Assembly: GCF_004364865.1 (NCBI RefSeq)
Contig: NZ_SOAU01000001.1
Coordinates: 3,752,001 to 3,816,000 of the forward strand
DNA: 64,000 nt
Source: Ilumatobacter fluminis
GTDB taxonomy: Bacteria; Actinomycetota; Acidimicrobiia; Acidimicrobiales; Ilumatobacteraceae
Direction of reading: 5' to 3'
Shown here in pieces: positions 46,262 through 55,961 of this stretch. The translations under genes were made by a program, and so were the position numbers. A model generated the notes under the pieces. It was not told where the DNA came from. It worked only from the letters and a program-made list of their open reading frames with translations, and made no database searches. The stretch's first letter is position 1; every line of letters starts with the position of its first letter.

Positions 46262-47254
46262 GTGATGAGCGACGACGACCTCCCGGTGCTGCCGGGACGG
46301 CTCCGGCGCCTCGCCGACGAACTGGTCGACGAGGGCGTCGACGTGCTCGAGGGGGCGCACGACCCGATCGCGACGCTGGTCGAGTTGGCCTACGCCCTGC
46401 GTCCGCAGCGGTTCGAGGGCCGCACCCCCACCTACGGCGTCCTGCTGCCGCCCCCGGGTTCGGTCCTCGGTCCGGGCGGTCTCGCCGAGTCGGGGGTCGA
46501 GATGATCGCGCTGCACGAACTCGACGTGCAGTTCGCCCGACGCTTCGCCGACGGCGTCACCACCTTCGCGGTGCGCGAAGACGACCAGATCACCCACATC
46601 GCCTGCTTCGACCGCAACCTGGCCGACGAGTACGACCTCGTCGGTCTCCAAACCTCGATCGGCGGCATCGTCGTGCAGCGCCACCCGAACGGTCAGGTGC
46701 GGGTGTTCAGCCCGACCGGCGTCGTGCGCTGGGACGGCGTTGCCTGGCACCGCGATCCGCCGCTCGCTGCCTGGGTCCGGCGACTCGGCGAGCTGGCCCC
46801 CGATCTGCCGGTGGAGGGTCTCCGGCCGCTGCTGCGGTTCGCGATCCACGAGCTGGCATCGCGCCGCATCGGTGCCACGCTCATCTGGCGGCCAACCGAT
46901 CTCTCCGTGCCGAAGCACCGCCACGAGCCGCTGGTCCACAACGCGCCGGCGCTCCACCTCGATCGGGTCGGCGAAGCGGCGGCACTCGCGCAGGCGTTGT
47001 CACAGACCGATGGGGCGGCCCTGTTCGACCGTGACACGCAGCTCGTCGGGTTGGGGATCCGGCTGGCCCCATCGACCGACGCGGACCGCACGATCGGCCC
47101 GATGCGCGGCATGCGCCACACGTCCGCGTTGCGCTACAGCCACGACGACCCCGACGCGATCGTCGTGGTCGTGTCCGAGTCGGGCACCGTGACGATCATG
47201 CACTGCGGTCAGGCCTACGCGACGATCGAACGCGGCGACGAGAGCATCGGCTGA
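46262..47254 (+). CDS. DAC-domain (DisA_N-like) protein, possible diadenylate cyclase
   Basis: 330 residues from the GTG (ATG one codon later). Residues about 1-185 form an unknown domain (LHELDVQFARRFADGVTTFA; RVFSPTGVVRWDGVAWHR). From about 195 to 325 the sequence resembles the diadenylate cyclase fold: a LRFAIHELASRRIGATLIW opening, DGAALFDRDTQLVGLGIRL with the D-G-A motif, GMRHTSALRYSHDDPDAIV corresponding to G-T-R-H-R-A-A, and VVVVSESGTVTIMHCGQ for the VVSEETG strand. Two conserved positions differ (M for T, T for R in GTRHR) and the usual H before D-G-A is T, so c-di-AMP synthesis is uncertain. It converges on the giant surface gene with a shared terminator. Confidence 0.7.
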   Translation: MMSDDDLPVLPGRLRRLADELVDEGVDVLEGAHDPIATLVELAYALRPQRFEGRTPTYGVLLPPPGSVLGPGGLAESGVEMIALHELDVQFARRFADGVTTFAVREDDQITHIACFDRNLADEYDLVGLQTSIGGIVVQRHPNGQVRVFSPTGVVRWDGVAWHRDPPLAAWVRRLGELAPDLPVEGLRPLLRFAIHELASRRIGATLIWRPTDLSVPKHRHEPLVHNAPALHLDRVGEAAALAQALSQTDGAALFDRDTQLVGLGIRLAPSTDADRTIGPMRGMRHTSALRYSHDDPDAIVVVVSESGTVTIMHCGQAYATIERGDESIG

Positions 47255-47265
47255 GCCCGGACGCG

Positions 47266-47307
47266 GAACGACCCGGGCGGAACCGTGTGGTTCCACCCGG
47301 GCCGTTC
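47266..47307. terminator. Bidirectional terminator between DAC-like and giant surface genes
   Basis: A 19-bp stem with two mismatches (47266-47284 with 47289-47307) and a GTGT loop sits between the convergent stops. Confidence 0.75.
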
Positions 47308-47324
47308 AGTCGGCTCCGAGACGA

Positions 47325-50300
47325 TCAGGCGGTCCGGCGTCGGCCGAACGATCGCAGGCCGAGCAGTGCTGCGCCGGCGAGCATGATCAGCGTCGCCGGG
47401 AGGATGAGGCCCGAACCGCCGCCCGACTGCGGCAACGTTCGCTGCACGAGTCCGACGTCGATGTCGAGTCGCTCGTCACCGGCGTCGAGGTCGATCGTGA
47501 TGCGGCCGTCGTTGCCACCGTCGGGGTCGAACGTGATCGTCCAGGTCGTCAGCGCGTTCGGGTCGACGACGACGGTGTAGGTGCCGGGCACCAGATCGTC
47601 GAACAGGTAGTTGCCGTCGGCGTCGGTGGTCGTCGTCGCCACGATCTCGCCGCTGTCGTCGTACAGGGTGACGGTGATGCCGGGCAGACCCGGCTCACCC
47701 GGATCCTGCACGCCGTCGGCGTCGAGATCGTTCCAGATCGTGTCGCCGATCGAGGCGGCCGGGACGAATCCCGCTACCGAGCTGCCGTCGCCGCCGACCG
47801 GGAGTGACAGCGCGTCGTCGGTGGGGGTCGTGGCCACGAATCCCGGCGGCACCGTCGAGATGTCGACCTCGACGGTGTAGTCACCCGGCGGCACGGTGGG
47901 AAGGGTCCAGTTGCCGTCCTCGTCGGTGGTGACCACGACGGTGACGGGGCCGTTCGGGCCGTCCCAGGTGATGATCACGTCGACGTCGGGGATGCCCGGC
48001 TCGTTCGGGTCCTGGACGCCGTCACCGTCGGTGTCGACCCAGATCGTCCCGTCGAGTGAGGCGTCGCCGACGATGCCGAAGTCGACGTCGCGGATCTCGT
48101 CGCCGAGCTCGAGCTCGACGGTGGTGACGGTCGGGTCGCCGCCGTCGAGGTCGCTGTCGGGTTCGTACCCGTCATCGAGGTCGGCCGGGTCGTACGACAC
48201 GGTGGTGGTGCCGGCCGGGAGCCCGTCGACGAGGTACTGGCCGGCCTCGTCGGTCACCGTGACGACGACGATGTCGTCGGCGGTGCCGAGCACGCCATCG
48301 GCCCCGGGCGAGGTGACCGTGACGGTCACACCCGGGACGCCGGGCTCGTCGAGGTCCTGGACGCCGTCGGCGTCGAGGTCGACGAACACGGTGTCGCCGA
48401 TGCTGGCGTCACCCACGTAGCCGAAGTCCTGGTCGAGGTTCGACTCACCCGGATCGAGCGTGAGCTCGGACGAGTCGTCGGCGCCGCCGTCGGGGTCGAA
48501 GGTCGACGACAGACCCGCGGGGATGTTGGCGACATCGACCCGGAACGGGCCGGCCGGCAACATTTCGACGAGGTAGTTGCCGTCCTCGTCGGTGGTGACG
48601 GTCGGGTACACGAGGTCGTCGGCGGTCTCGAGGACGCCGTCGGGACCGGCCCAGGTCAGGGTGACCTCGGCGCCCGGAATGCCGGACTCGCCGGGGTCGA
48701 TCACGCCGTCGGCGTTCTGGTCGAGCCAGATCGTGTCGCCGATCGAGCCCGAGCCGGTGTACCCGAAGTCCTGGGCGACGTCGACGACGGGCGTGTCGAC
48801 ACCGACGCCGAGGTCGGTGACGATCGAGGTGCCGTCGAGGTCGGCCGTCGCACCGTCACCGTCGTAGGTGATGGTGTCGAGACCGGCAGGGACGCCGTCG
48901 GTGACCGTGACCGAGTAACTGCCGTCGGGCAGCCCGGTCACGAGATAGAGGCCGTCGACGTTCGTGGTGGTCGTCGGGAGGGTGACGTCGTCGTCAGTGC
49001 CCTCGATGCCGTCGACACCGAACCACACGACGCTGACGTCGACACCCTCGAGGCGTGGTTCGGCCGTGGCGCCGTCGTCGATGCCGTCGGCGTCGACGTC
49101 GTACCAGACGGTGTCGCCGATGGCGTTGATGCCCTGGTAGCCGAAGTCCTGGTCGAGGTTGTCCTCGCCGTCGGCGAGGGTGATCGAGTTGGTCGAGTCG
49201 CCGTCGTCACCGGGGTCGCCGGTGTTGACGGCGTCGTCGACGATCCCGCCGACGACGGTGATCGTGTAGTCGGCAGGAGGCAGGTTGTCGAACAGGTAGT
49301 TGCCGTTCTCGTCGGTCGTCGTGGTGTACGTGACGGAGCCGTCACGGCTCTCCCACGTCAGCTCGACGGTCTGGCCGGGGATTCCCGGTTCGTTCGGTCC
49401 TTGGACGCCGTCACCGTCCAGGTCGATCCAGACGGTGTCGCCGATCGAGCCGGTGCCCTGGTAGCCGAAGTCCTGATCGAGGTTCACCTCACCGTCGGCG
49501 AGCGTCAACGCACTCGTCGAATCGAGACCACCGTCGGCGTCGAAGGTGGGCACCATGCCGTCGGGCAGGGTGTCGGTGTCGACGGTGACGGTGTAGTCGC
49601 CCGGGGCGAGCTTCTCGAAGAGGTACTCACCGTTGTCGTCGGTGACCGTCGTGAAGGTCTCCGGTCCGTCCGGACCGTCCCAGACCAGCTCGACGGTCAC
49701 GCCCGGGAGCGGGCTCTCATCGGCGTCGAACACGCCGTCGCCGTTGCGATCGAACCAAACCGTGTCGCCGATCGTGCCGGCGCCCTGGTAGCCGAAGTCC
49801 TGGTCGAGGCGGACCGGCTCGTCGACGGTCAGGGTGACGTCGCTCGTCGAGTCGTCGCCACCGTCGAAGTCGAAGGTCGCCGCGACACCGGCGGGCAGGG
49901 TGTCGGTGTCGACGGTGACGGTGTAGTCGCCGAGCGGCAGGTTGTCGAACGAGTAGGTGCCGTCGGCAGCCGTCGTCGTCGTGAGGACGATCGGCGGACC
50001 GGAGGGCTGGGCCCATTCGAGGGTCACGGTGACGCCGCCGAGGCCGGCCTCGTCACCGTTGATGGTCCCGTCACCGTCGAGATCGAGCCAGACGGTGTCG
50101 CCGATCCGGCCCGGACCGGCGTAACCGAAGTCCTGGTCGAGATCACTCGTGGCCAGATCGGTCGTCGACTCGTTCGGCGTGCCGAGGCCGTCGTCGTCGC
50201 CCGTCGGCTCCAGCCCATCGGGCAGGGTGCCGGCGTCGATCGTGACGGTCCACTCGCCGTCGAAGATGTTGGGGAACAGGTAATTGCCGGCGTCGTCGGT

Positions 50301-53300
50301 CGTCGTGACGATGACGGCGTCGTTCGGGCCGGTGGCGGTGACCGTGATGCCGGCCAGTCCGGGCTCACCGGCGTCTTGGACGCCGTCGCGGTTCAGGTCG
50401 AGCCAGACACGGTCGCCGAGCACCGAGGTGCCCTGGTAGCCGAAGTCCTGATCGAGATCGTTCGGTTCGGCCGGGGTGAGCTCGGTCAGCGACGTGTCGT
50501 CGCCGCCGCCGTCGGGGTCGCCGGTGTTGTCGAGCGCCGTGATGGCACCGGTGACGGTGACCTCGTACGGTCCGTACGGGAGGTTCTCGACGAGGTAGTT
50601 GCCGTTCTCGTCGGTGGTCGCGGTGAACAGCGAGTCGTCGGCGTTGCCGATGATGCCGTCGGGGCCACCGTGGACGATCTCGACGACGACGCCGGACAGG
50701 CCGGTCTCACCGACGTTCTGGACGCCGTCACCGTTCGTGTCGAGCCAGATCGTGTCGCCGATCGAGCCGTTGCCGGCGTAGCCGAAGTCCTGGTCGAGGT
50801 CGGACGCGCCCGGGCCGAGCAGCAACGTGCTCGTGCTGTCGCCGGGATTCGCGGTGTCGGGGTCACTGACGTTGACGTAGTCCGCCGGGATGTCGTCGGT
50901 GTCGACGGTGACCGTGTACGCACCGGCCGGCAGATCCTCGACGAGGTAGTTGCCGTTCGCGTCGGTCGTCGTGTCGTAGACGATGTCGTCGGCGCCGCCG
51001 AGCACGCCGTCGGGGCCGTGCCAGGTGACGGTGACGTCGACACCGGACAGACCGGCCTCACCGGCGTCCTGGACGCCGTCGAGATCTTGGTCGAGCCAGA
51101 TCGTGTCGCCGATCGTGCCCGTCCCGGTGTAGCCGAAGTCGACGTCGCGACGGTCCTGGTCTTCGCCCAGGCTGCCGGTCCAGACGCCGTTCGGGCCGGC
51201 GGTGCCGCCGTCGAGGTCGTAGCTCGGCGCGAGACCGGCGAGGAAGTCGGGGTCGGCTTCGTCGACGTCGACGGTGTACTGACCGCCGGGGAGGTTCTCG
51301 ACCAGGTACAGACCGTTTTCGTCGGTTTCGACGACGAAGACCTCGTCGTCGGTGCCGCCGAGCACGCCGTCGGGGCCGTGGTACGTGACGGTGACGGTCA
51401 CGTCGGCGAGCACCGGCTCGCCCGGGTCCTGGATGCCGTCGTCGTTGACGTCGAACCAGACGAAGTCACCGATCGAGGCGAGGTCGAGTTCGATCTCGAC
51501 GACGTCCTCGACGACGTCGTCGTATTCGCGGAAGTCACGATCGGGGTTGGCCGTGCGGGTCGTCTCGTCGACGGCCCAGTAGCTCGGGACGTCGGCGGTG
51601 TTGACCTGCTCGGGCCCGGCGACGATCTCGTTCGACGAGTCGTAGGTGTCGGGCACGGTGAGCGTGTAGGTGATCACGACCGAGGCGTTCGGCGCGATCG
51701 GACCGTCGATGGTCCATTCGAGTCCGCCGACCGGGTCGCTGTCGGTGTTGGTGACGCCGGCGGCGACGGTGGTGTCGACGAAGGCCCACGTGTCGTCGGT
51801 GACGACATCGGTGACGGTCGCGTCGTAGGCGGCCGACGTGCCGGTGTTCGTGACGGTGATCGTGTAGGTGAGCACGTCACCGGGGACGGCACGCCGGTTG
51901 TCGTCGTCGGCGTTCTGGCCGGCGACGTCCTTGTCGATCGTCAGGGTCGGCTCGACCGTGTCGACGTCGTCGTCGACCTCGGGCGTGACGCTCGCGAAGT
52001 CACCCGGGGCGGGGACGTCGGTCGGGGTACCCGCGATGTCGTCGGCCGTGTTCCAGCCGAGCACGGCGCCGTTCGTGAGGGTCGCACCGTCGTCGGCGGC
52101 GGCGACGTCGGACACGAAGGTCTCGTAGACGATCGTGACGACCCGGTCGTCGGCGGACGGGGTGAGGAGATCGCCGAGGAAGAAGGCGATGTCGTCGCCG
52201 CTGGCGTACGGGCCCGCGGCGGGGACGACGTCGACCGAGGCGATGTCGGGTACGCAGGCACCGCCGTCCTCGACGCACGTCACGGAGACGAGCGACTCGA
52301 AGGTGATGCCGGCGGGCAGATCGTCGACGATCGTCGCGTCGTAGGCGATGACACCGCCGGGCACGGTCGCCTCGAGGGTGTAGGTGACGGTTTCACCGAC
52401 GGTCGCCGTGTCGGGTGTGCCCGTCTTGGTCAGTTCGAGGACCGGGACGCGAACCGTGTTCTCGGCCGGGTCCTGGTAGCCGGTGCCCTGGCCGCCGTTG
52501 GGCGACGTGGAGGTGCGTTCACCGGCGGTGTCGCCGTCGAGCGACGAGGTCGTCGCGATCGCGGTGTTGCGCAACTCGGCGGCCGCCACGATCGGGTCGG
52601 CGACGGTGACGGCGTAGTCGAGGTCGACGGACGTTCCCGGGGCGATCGTGTCGATCGTCCACGTGATGGTGCGGGCCGTCTCGTTCCAAGTGCCGTTGTC
52701 GGGGCCCACGGTGCCGTTGTCGGCGACGGGGCTGCCGCCGGGGCCGTCGAGCACGATCAGCTGGTCGGGGACCGTGTCGACGACGACGGTGTCGTGCGCG
52801 GTCGAGACCCGAGCGACGCCGTTGTCGTTGGTGACCGTCAACGTGTAGCCGATCTCCTGGCCGGAGGTGACGAGGCCGTCGGCATCGTCGTCGACCTTGT
52901 CGAGCACGATGTTCGGCTCGACGATCTGGGTGTTCACGGCGTCGTTGACGTTCCGGGTTGCACCGGCCACGTTCTGATAGTTGAAGTCGACCCGGTTGTT
53001 GACCGTCGTGTTTCGCACGTTGGAGGCGACGTCGGTGACGACGGCATCGAACGTGACCACGATCTGCTGGTCGGCACCCGGGGCGACCGAGTAGGTCGCC
53101 GGGAAGTCGATGCGCCACCGGTTGGTCGCGTCGTCGACGGTCAGGGTCAGTCCGGCGGTCGGGAGCGCCACGGTGTCGAGCGTTGCCATGACCGAGCCGG
53201 CGATCAGATCGTGCTCGTTCGTGAGGTTGTCGGTGATCGTGGCGTTGTAGTACGAGAGACCGGCGGGAAGGTCGAGGGTGACGGTGTACGAGATCGTCTC

Positions 53301-55961
53301 ACCGATGGTCGCCTGGTTGGCCGCTGCGTTGCCGGGCTCGTCGACGCTCGTGGTGCGCACCTTGTCGATGACCGGCAGATCGGTCGTGATCCGGGCGGTG
53401 TCGTCGGCGCGGTCGGTGTTCGGGGTGAGCGTGCCGTCGATGTTGTTCGCCGGCACGTACACGAACGGCGAACCGGAGTTGGTGTCGCCTTCGTACGTGC
53501 GGACCCCTGCGGTGTTGACGAGGACCGAACCGGCCGAGATACCGGTCGGGACGGTGACGTCGTAGGTGAGTGTGTACGAGCCCCCGGCTGCCACGGCGAT
53601 GCCGTCGGTGTCGTCCCATTGGATCCAGTCGTTCACGGTGTCGCAGGCACCGCCGTCACTGATCGCGGACACCTGGGCACAGGCGATGTCACCGGGGAGG
53701 ACGTCGCGGACCGAGACATTGTTCGCGTTCTCGTTCCCGGTGTTCGACAGCGTGATCTGGTAGGTGACGACGTCGCCTTCCTGCACGTCCTGCTGGTCGA
53801 CCGGTGTGCCGCTGATCGGGCTGCCGTTGAGCTCGATGATGCCCTTGTCGAGTCCGACGATCGCCTCGCTCAACTCCGCCAGTGCGTCGTCGCGGAGCTG
53901 GAACACCTGTCCGCCCGTGTTGCGATGGCTGAACTTCATCAGATTCTCGGCAATGTCGCCGGGTTGGATCTCGGTCGGGTGGCTCACGACCGTCTGGACG
54001 ACGACCTGGAACGTCTGGCCGGCTCCGGTGACGGCGTCGGGGAACATGTCGGCGAGATTCCACGCCAGCACCGGGCTGTCGTCGACGAAGGTGACGTCGC
54101 CCGCAGCGACCGTGTTGGCCGCACCGAACTGCCAGCCGCCGCCGGCAGCAGCGGTGTCGAGCTCGAAGCCGTCCGGCAGGAAGTCGCGCACCCGGGGCTG
54201 CAACGTCGTGAGACCGCCGGCGAACTGAACCGTCAGCCGGTAGCAGACGTGGTCGCCGGGCCGGTAGTCGGTTGCGAAGTCGGGGTCGAACGTGACGCCC
54301 GCGCCGTCGGCGCACGTGAGGGTGCCCGGGACGACCGGCTCGCTGACCTCTTTCAGGATCACCGGGCCGGCCGAGCTGGAGCCCGCGGCCGAGTCGTCGA
54401 TCTGGGGGATGTCGGTGCTCGATCCGTCGTTGTCGGTCATCGTCGTGATGACCGCCGCGGTGTCGGTGGTGTTGGCGAACGAGTCGCGCGAGGCGACGGG
54501 CGTGCCGTTACCCCCGTCACCCAGCCGGTAGAACTCGCGGACGAGGGTGTCGATCTCGACGACGACGCTGCCCGACGGGCCGGCGAAGCCGGGATCGATG
54601 ATCCAGGTGATGGTGAGCGAACCGTCGGGGTTCAGGACCGGCCCCGACGTCTCGGTCGGACGGGCCTCGACGAAGTCGAGGGCATTGGGGAGGGTGTCGG
54701 TGATCGTGATCGGTCCGGTCGCCAAGGCGTACTCGCTGGTGGCCACGTCGAGGGTGTAGGTGAGGGTGTCGCCCTGGAGGAAGTCCCCGTCGCCGCCGCT
54801 CTTCACGATCCGGATGTCCTCGGCGACGAACGCATCGATGTCGTCGTCGCTCCACTGGACACCGTCGTACGTGCCGACCGCGGCCGTGTAGTTGTAGCTC
54901 TCGCCCTCGGTTTCGGTGGTGAGGTCGCCCGTGTTGTTGTCGAGATTGGCGGTGGCCGGAACGGGGTCGGTGTCGACGTTCTCCCGCAGGGGAATCGCGG
55001 CGATGTACTCGATGACGAACTGGCCGCCGGGTGCGAGATCGGCAGCGCCGCGCGCGGTGGCGATCGCAGCGGCGTCCCACTCCACGCGGGTGTAGACGTC
55101 GAACTCCATCGGACCAGGACCGTCGGGGTCGACGGTTTCGGTGGTGACCGACGAGGGGATCACGCACGGCGATTCCGCGAGGATCGGATCGAGCGTGTCG
55201 TCGATGCGCCCGGCACCGGGATACTCCTCGGTGCCCGGGGTCGAGTTGTCGACGGCACCACACCCGAGGAACTCGAGGTTCGCCGGCAGGTAGTCGACCA
55301 CGCTGAAGCCGGTGGTCGGGCCGACGAGGTTGTTGTCGATCTGGAGGGTGTAGAGCGACTTGTGGTCGTGCACCCCGCGCAGCATCTCGTTCTCTTCGTT
55401 GTTCTCGCTCTTCGTGATGGTGAACGGGACGATGTCGGTGCGGGCGGGGTCGGCGTCGTCGTTGCCGGTGTAGGTGATGCCGATCGGGGTACCGGTGCCG
55501 TCGACTCGCGGCTTGATCCGCGGATTGCTGTTCGTGTAGGCCGAGGCGGCGTTCTGGACGAAGGTGCCGGCGTCGTAGGTCGGCAGGACGCTCGACACCT
55601 CGTAACTCACGCCGATGGTGGTGCCGGTGAGCGAGTCGGCGACGTTCGACCAGACGAGCACGGTGGTGCCGTCGACCTGCGGGTACTGCAGCGGCTCGGG
55701 GTCGCTCGATCCGGGAAGGTACGAGACGCCGGCCGGGAGGACGTCGCGGATCAGCGTGTTGTAGCCGTCGGGGCCGCCGGGGTTGGCGACCTCGATGCTG
55801 ATCGTGATGTTCTCACCCACCAACACCTGCCCCGGCATCGACGACGTGACGACGATGTCGGGGGTACCGGCAGCGACCGCCGTCGGGGCGGCAGGGCTGA
55901 TCACGATCGCGCTCGTGACGACGAGTGCGACCGCGAGGAGGCGGCGGATCAGTGCGGACAT
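47325..55961 (-). CDS. Giant LPQSG-anchored surface protein with DUF11-like and SdrD-B-like repeats
   Basis: 2,878 residues. The start at 55961 gives a signal peptide (SALIRRLLAVALVVTSAIVI, cleavage near AVAAG) and has GGGAGA 7 nt upstream; an upstream ATG adds 42 unlikely residues. Residues about 35-1490 are beta-rich repeats of the DUF11/surface-adhesin kind (for example VTYQITLSNTGNENANNVSV). From about 1495 to 2835, twelve 105-125-residue SdrD-B-like domains follow, each with I-G-D-T-V/I-W and a Ca-binding loop such as DLDGDGVQDPNE. The end carries a sortase-type signal: LPQSG, a hydrophobic segment (LILPATLIMLAGAALLGL) and RRR. The Asp content is very high. It is probably a cell-wall-attached adhesin or stalk; no sortase gene is in the window. 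No frameshift is seen over 8.6 kb. Confidence 0.9.
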   Translation of the reverse strand: MSALIRRLLAVALVVTSAIVISPAAPTAVAAGTPDIVVTSSMPGQVLVGENITISIEVANPGGPDGYNTLIRDVLPAGVSYLPGSSDPEPLQYPQVDGTTVLVWSNVADSLTGTTIGVSYEVSSVLPTYDAGTFVQNAASAYTNSNPRIKPRVDGTGTPIGITYTGNDDADPARTDIVPFTITKSENNEENEMLRGVHDHKSLYTLQIDNNLVGPTTGFSVVDYLPANLEFLGCGAVDNSTPGTEEYPGAGRIDDTLDPILAESPCVIPSSVTTETVDPDGPGPMEFDVYTRVEWDAAAIATARGAADLAPGGQFVIEYIAAIPLRENVDTDPVPATANLDNNTGDLTTETEGESYNYTAAVGTYDGVQWSDDDIDAFVAEDIRIVKSGGDGDFLQGDTLTYTLDVATSEYALATGPITITDTLPNALDFVEARPTETSGPVLNPDGSLTITWIIDPGFAGPSGSVVVEIDTLVREFYRLGDGGNGTPVASRDSFANTTDTAAVITTMTDNDGSSTDIPQIDDSAAGSSSAGPVILKEVSEPVVPGTLTCADGAGVTFDPDFATDYRPGDHVCYRLTVQFAGGLTTLQPRVRDFLPDGFELDTAAAGGGWQFGAANTVAAGDVTFVDDSPVLAWNLADMFPDAVTGAGQTFQVVVQTVVSHPTEIQPGDIAENLMKFSHRNTGGQVFQLRDDALAELSEAIVGLDKGIIELNGSPISGTPVDQQDVQEGDVVTYQITLSNTGNENANNVSVRDVLPGDIACAQVSAISDGGACDTVNDWIQWDDTDGIAVAAGGSYTLTYDVTVPTGISAGSVLVNTAGVRTYEGDTNSGSPFVYVPANNIDGTLTPNTDRADDTARITTDLPVIDKVRTTSVDEPGNAAANQATIGETISYTVTLDLPAGLSYYNATITDNLTNEHDLIAGSVMATLDTVALPTAGLTLTVDDATNRWRIDFPATYSVAPGADQQIVVTFDAVVTDVASNVRNTTVNNRVDFNYQNVAGATRNVNDAVNTQIVEPNIVLDKVDDDADGLVTSGQEIGYTLTVTNDNGVARVSTAHDTVVVDTVPDQLIVLDGPGGSPVADNGTVGPDNGTWNETARTITWTIDTIAPGTSVDLDYAVTVADPIVAAAELRNTAIATTSSLDGDTAGERTSTSPNGGQGTGYQDPAENTVRVPVLELTKTGTPDTATVGETVTYTLEATVPGGVIAYDATIVDDLPAGITFESLVSVTCVEDGGACVPDIASVDVVPAAGPYASGDDIAFFLGDLLTPSADDRVVTIVYETFVSDVAAADDGATLTNGAVLGWNTADDIAGTPTDVPAPGDFASVTPEVDDDVDTVEPTLTIDKDVAGQNADDDNRRAVPGDVLTYTITVTNTGTSAAYDATVTDVVTDDTWAFVDTTVAAGVTNTDSDPVGGLEWTIDGPIAPNASVVITYTLTVPDTYDSSNEIVAGPEQVNTADVPSYWAVDETTRTANPDRDFREYDDVVEDVVEIELDLASIGDFVWFDVNDDGIQDPGEPVLADVTVTVTYHGPDGVLGGTDDEVFVVETDENGLYLVENLPGGQYTVDVDEADPDFLAGLAPSYDLDGGTAGPNGVWTGSLGEDQDRRDVDFGYTGTGTIGDTIWLDQDLDGVQDAGEAGLSGVDVTVTWHGPDGVLGGADDIVYDTTTDANGNYLVEDLPAGAYTVTVDTDDIPADYVNVSDPDTANPGDSTSTLLLGPGASDLDQDFGYAGNGSIGDTIWLDTNGDGVQNVGETGLSGVVVEIVHGGPDGIIGNADDSLFTATTDENGNYLVENLPYGPYEVTVTGAITALDNTGDPDGGGDDTSLTELTPAEPNDLDQDFGYQGTSVLGDRVWLDLNRDGVQDAGEPGLAGITVTATGPNDAVIVTTTDDAGNYLFPNIFDGEWTVTIDAGTLPDGLEPTGDDDGLGTPNESTTDLATSDLDQDFGYAGPGRIGDTVWLDLDGDGTINGDEAGLGGVTVTLEWAQPSGPPIVLTTTTAADGTYSFDNLPLGDYTVTVDTDTLPAGVAATFDFDGGDDSTSDVTLTVDEPVRLDQDFGYQGAGTIGDTVWFDRNGDGVFDADESPLPGVTVELVWDGPDGPETFTTVTDDNGEYLFEKLAPGDYTVTVDTDTLPDGMVPTFDADGGLDSTSALTLADGEVNLDQDFGYQGTGSIGDTVWIDLDGDGVQGPNEPGIPGQTVELTWESRDGSVTYTTTTDENGNYLFDNLPPADYTITVVGGIVDDAVNTGDPGDDGDSTNSITLADGEDNLDQDFGYQGINAIGDTVWYDVDADGIDDGATAEPRLEGVDVSVVWFGVDGIEGTDDDVTLPTTTTNVDGLYLVTGLPDGSYSVTVTDGVPAGLDTITYDGDGATADLDGTSIVTDLGVGVDTPVVDVAQDFGYTGSGSIGDTIWLDQNADGVIDPGESGIPGAEVTLTWAGPDGVLETADDLVYPTVTTDEDGNYLVEMLPAGPFRVDVANIPAGLSSTFDPDGGADDSSELTLDPGESNLDQDFGYVGDASIGDTVFVDLDADGVQDLDEPGVPGVTVTVTSPGADGVLGTADDIVVVTVTDEAGQYLVDGLPAGTTTVSYDPADLDDGYEPDSDLDGGDPTVTTVELELGDEIRDVDFGIVGDASLDGTIWVDTDGDGVQDPNEPGIPDVDVIITWDGPNGPVTVVVTTDEDGNWTLPTVPPGDYTVEVDISTVPPGFVATTPTDDALSLPVGGDGSSVAGFVPAASIGDTIWNDLDADGVQDPGEPGLPGITVTLYDDSGEIVATTTTDADGNYLFDDLVPGTYTVVVDPNALTTWTITFDPDGGNDGRITIDLDAGDERLDIDVGLVQRTLPQSGGGSGLILPATLIMLAGAALLGLRSFGRRRTA
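47430..51480 (-). repeat. Twelve tandem SdrD-B-like coding repeats
   Basis: Each repeat unit encodes the conserved order I-G-D-T-x-W, D-x-D-G-D/V-Q, G-x-x-V-T-V, TTTDENGNYLF-type, YTVTVDTDTLPDG-type, and a closing LDQDFGYQG. The DNA keeps short identical blocks such as TAGCCGAAGTCCTGGTCGAGG-like strings (plus strand), but units are otherwise diverged, which suggests old duplication with selection. Confidence 0.85.
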
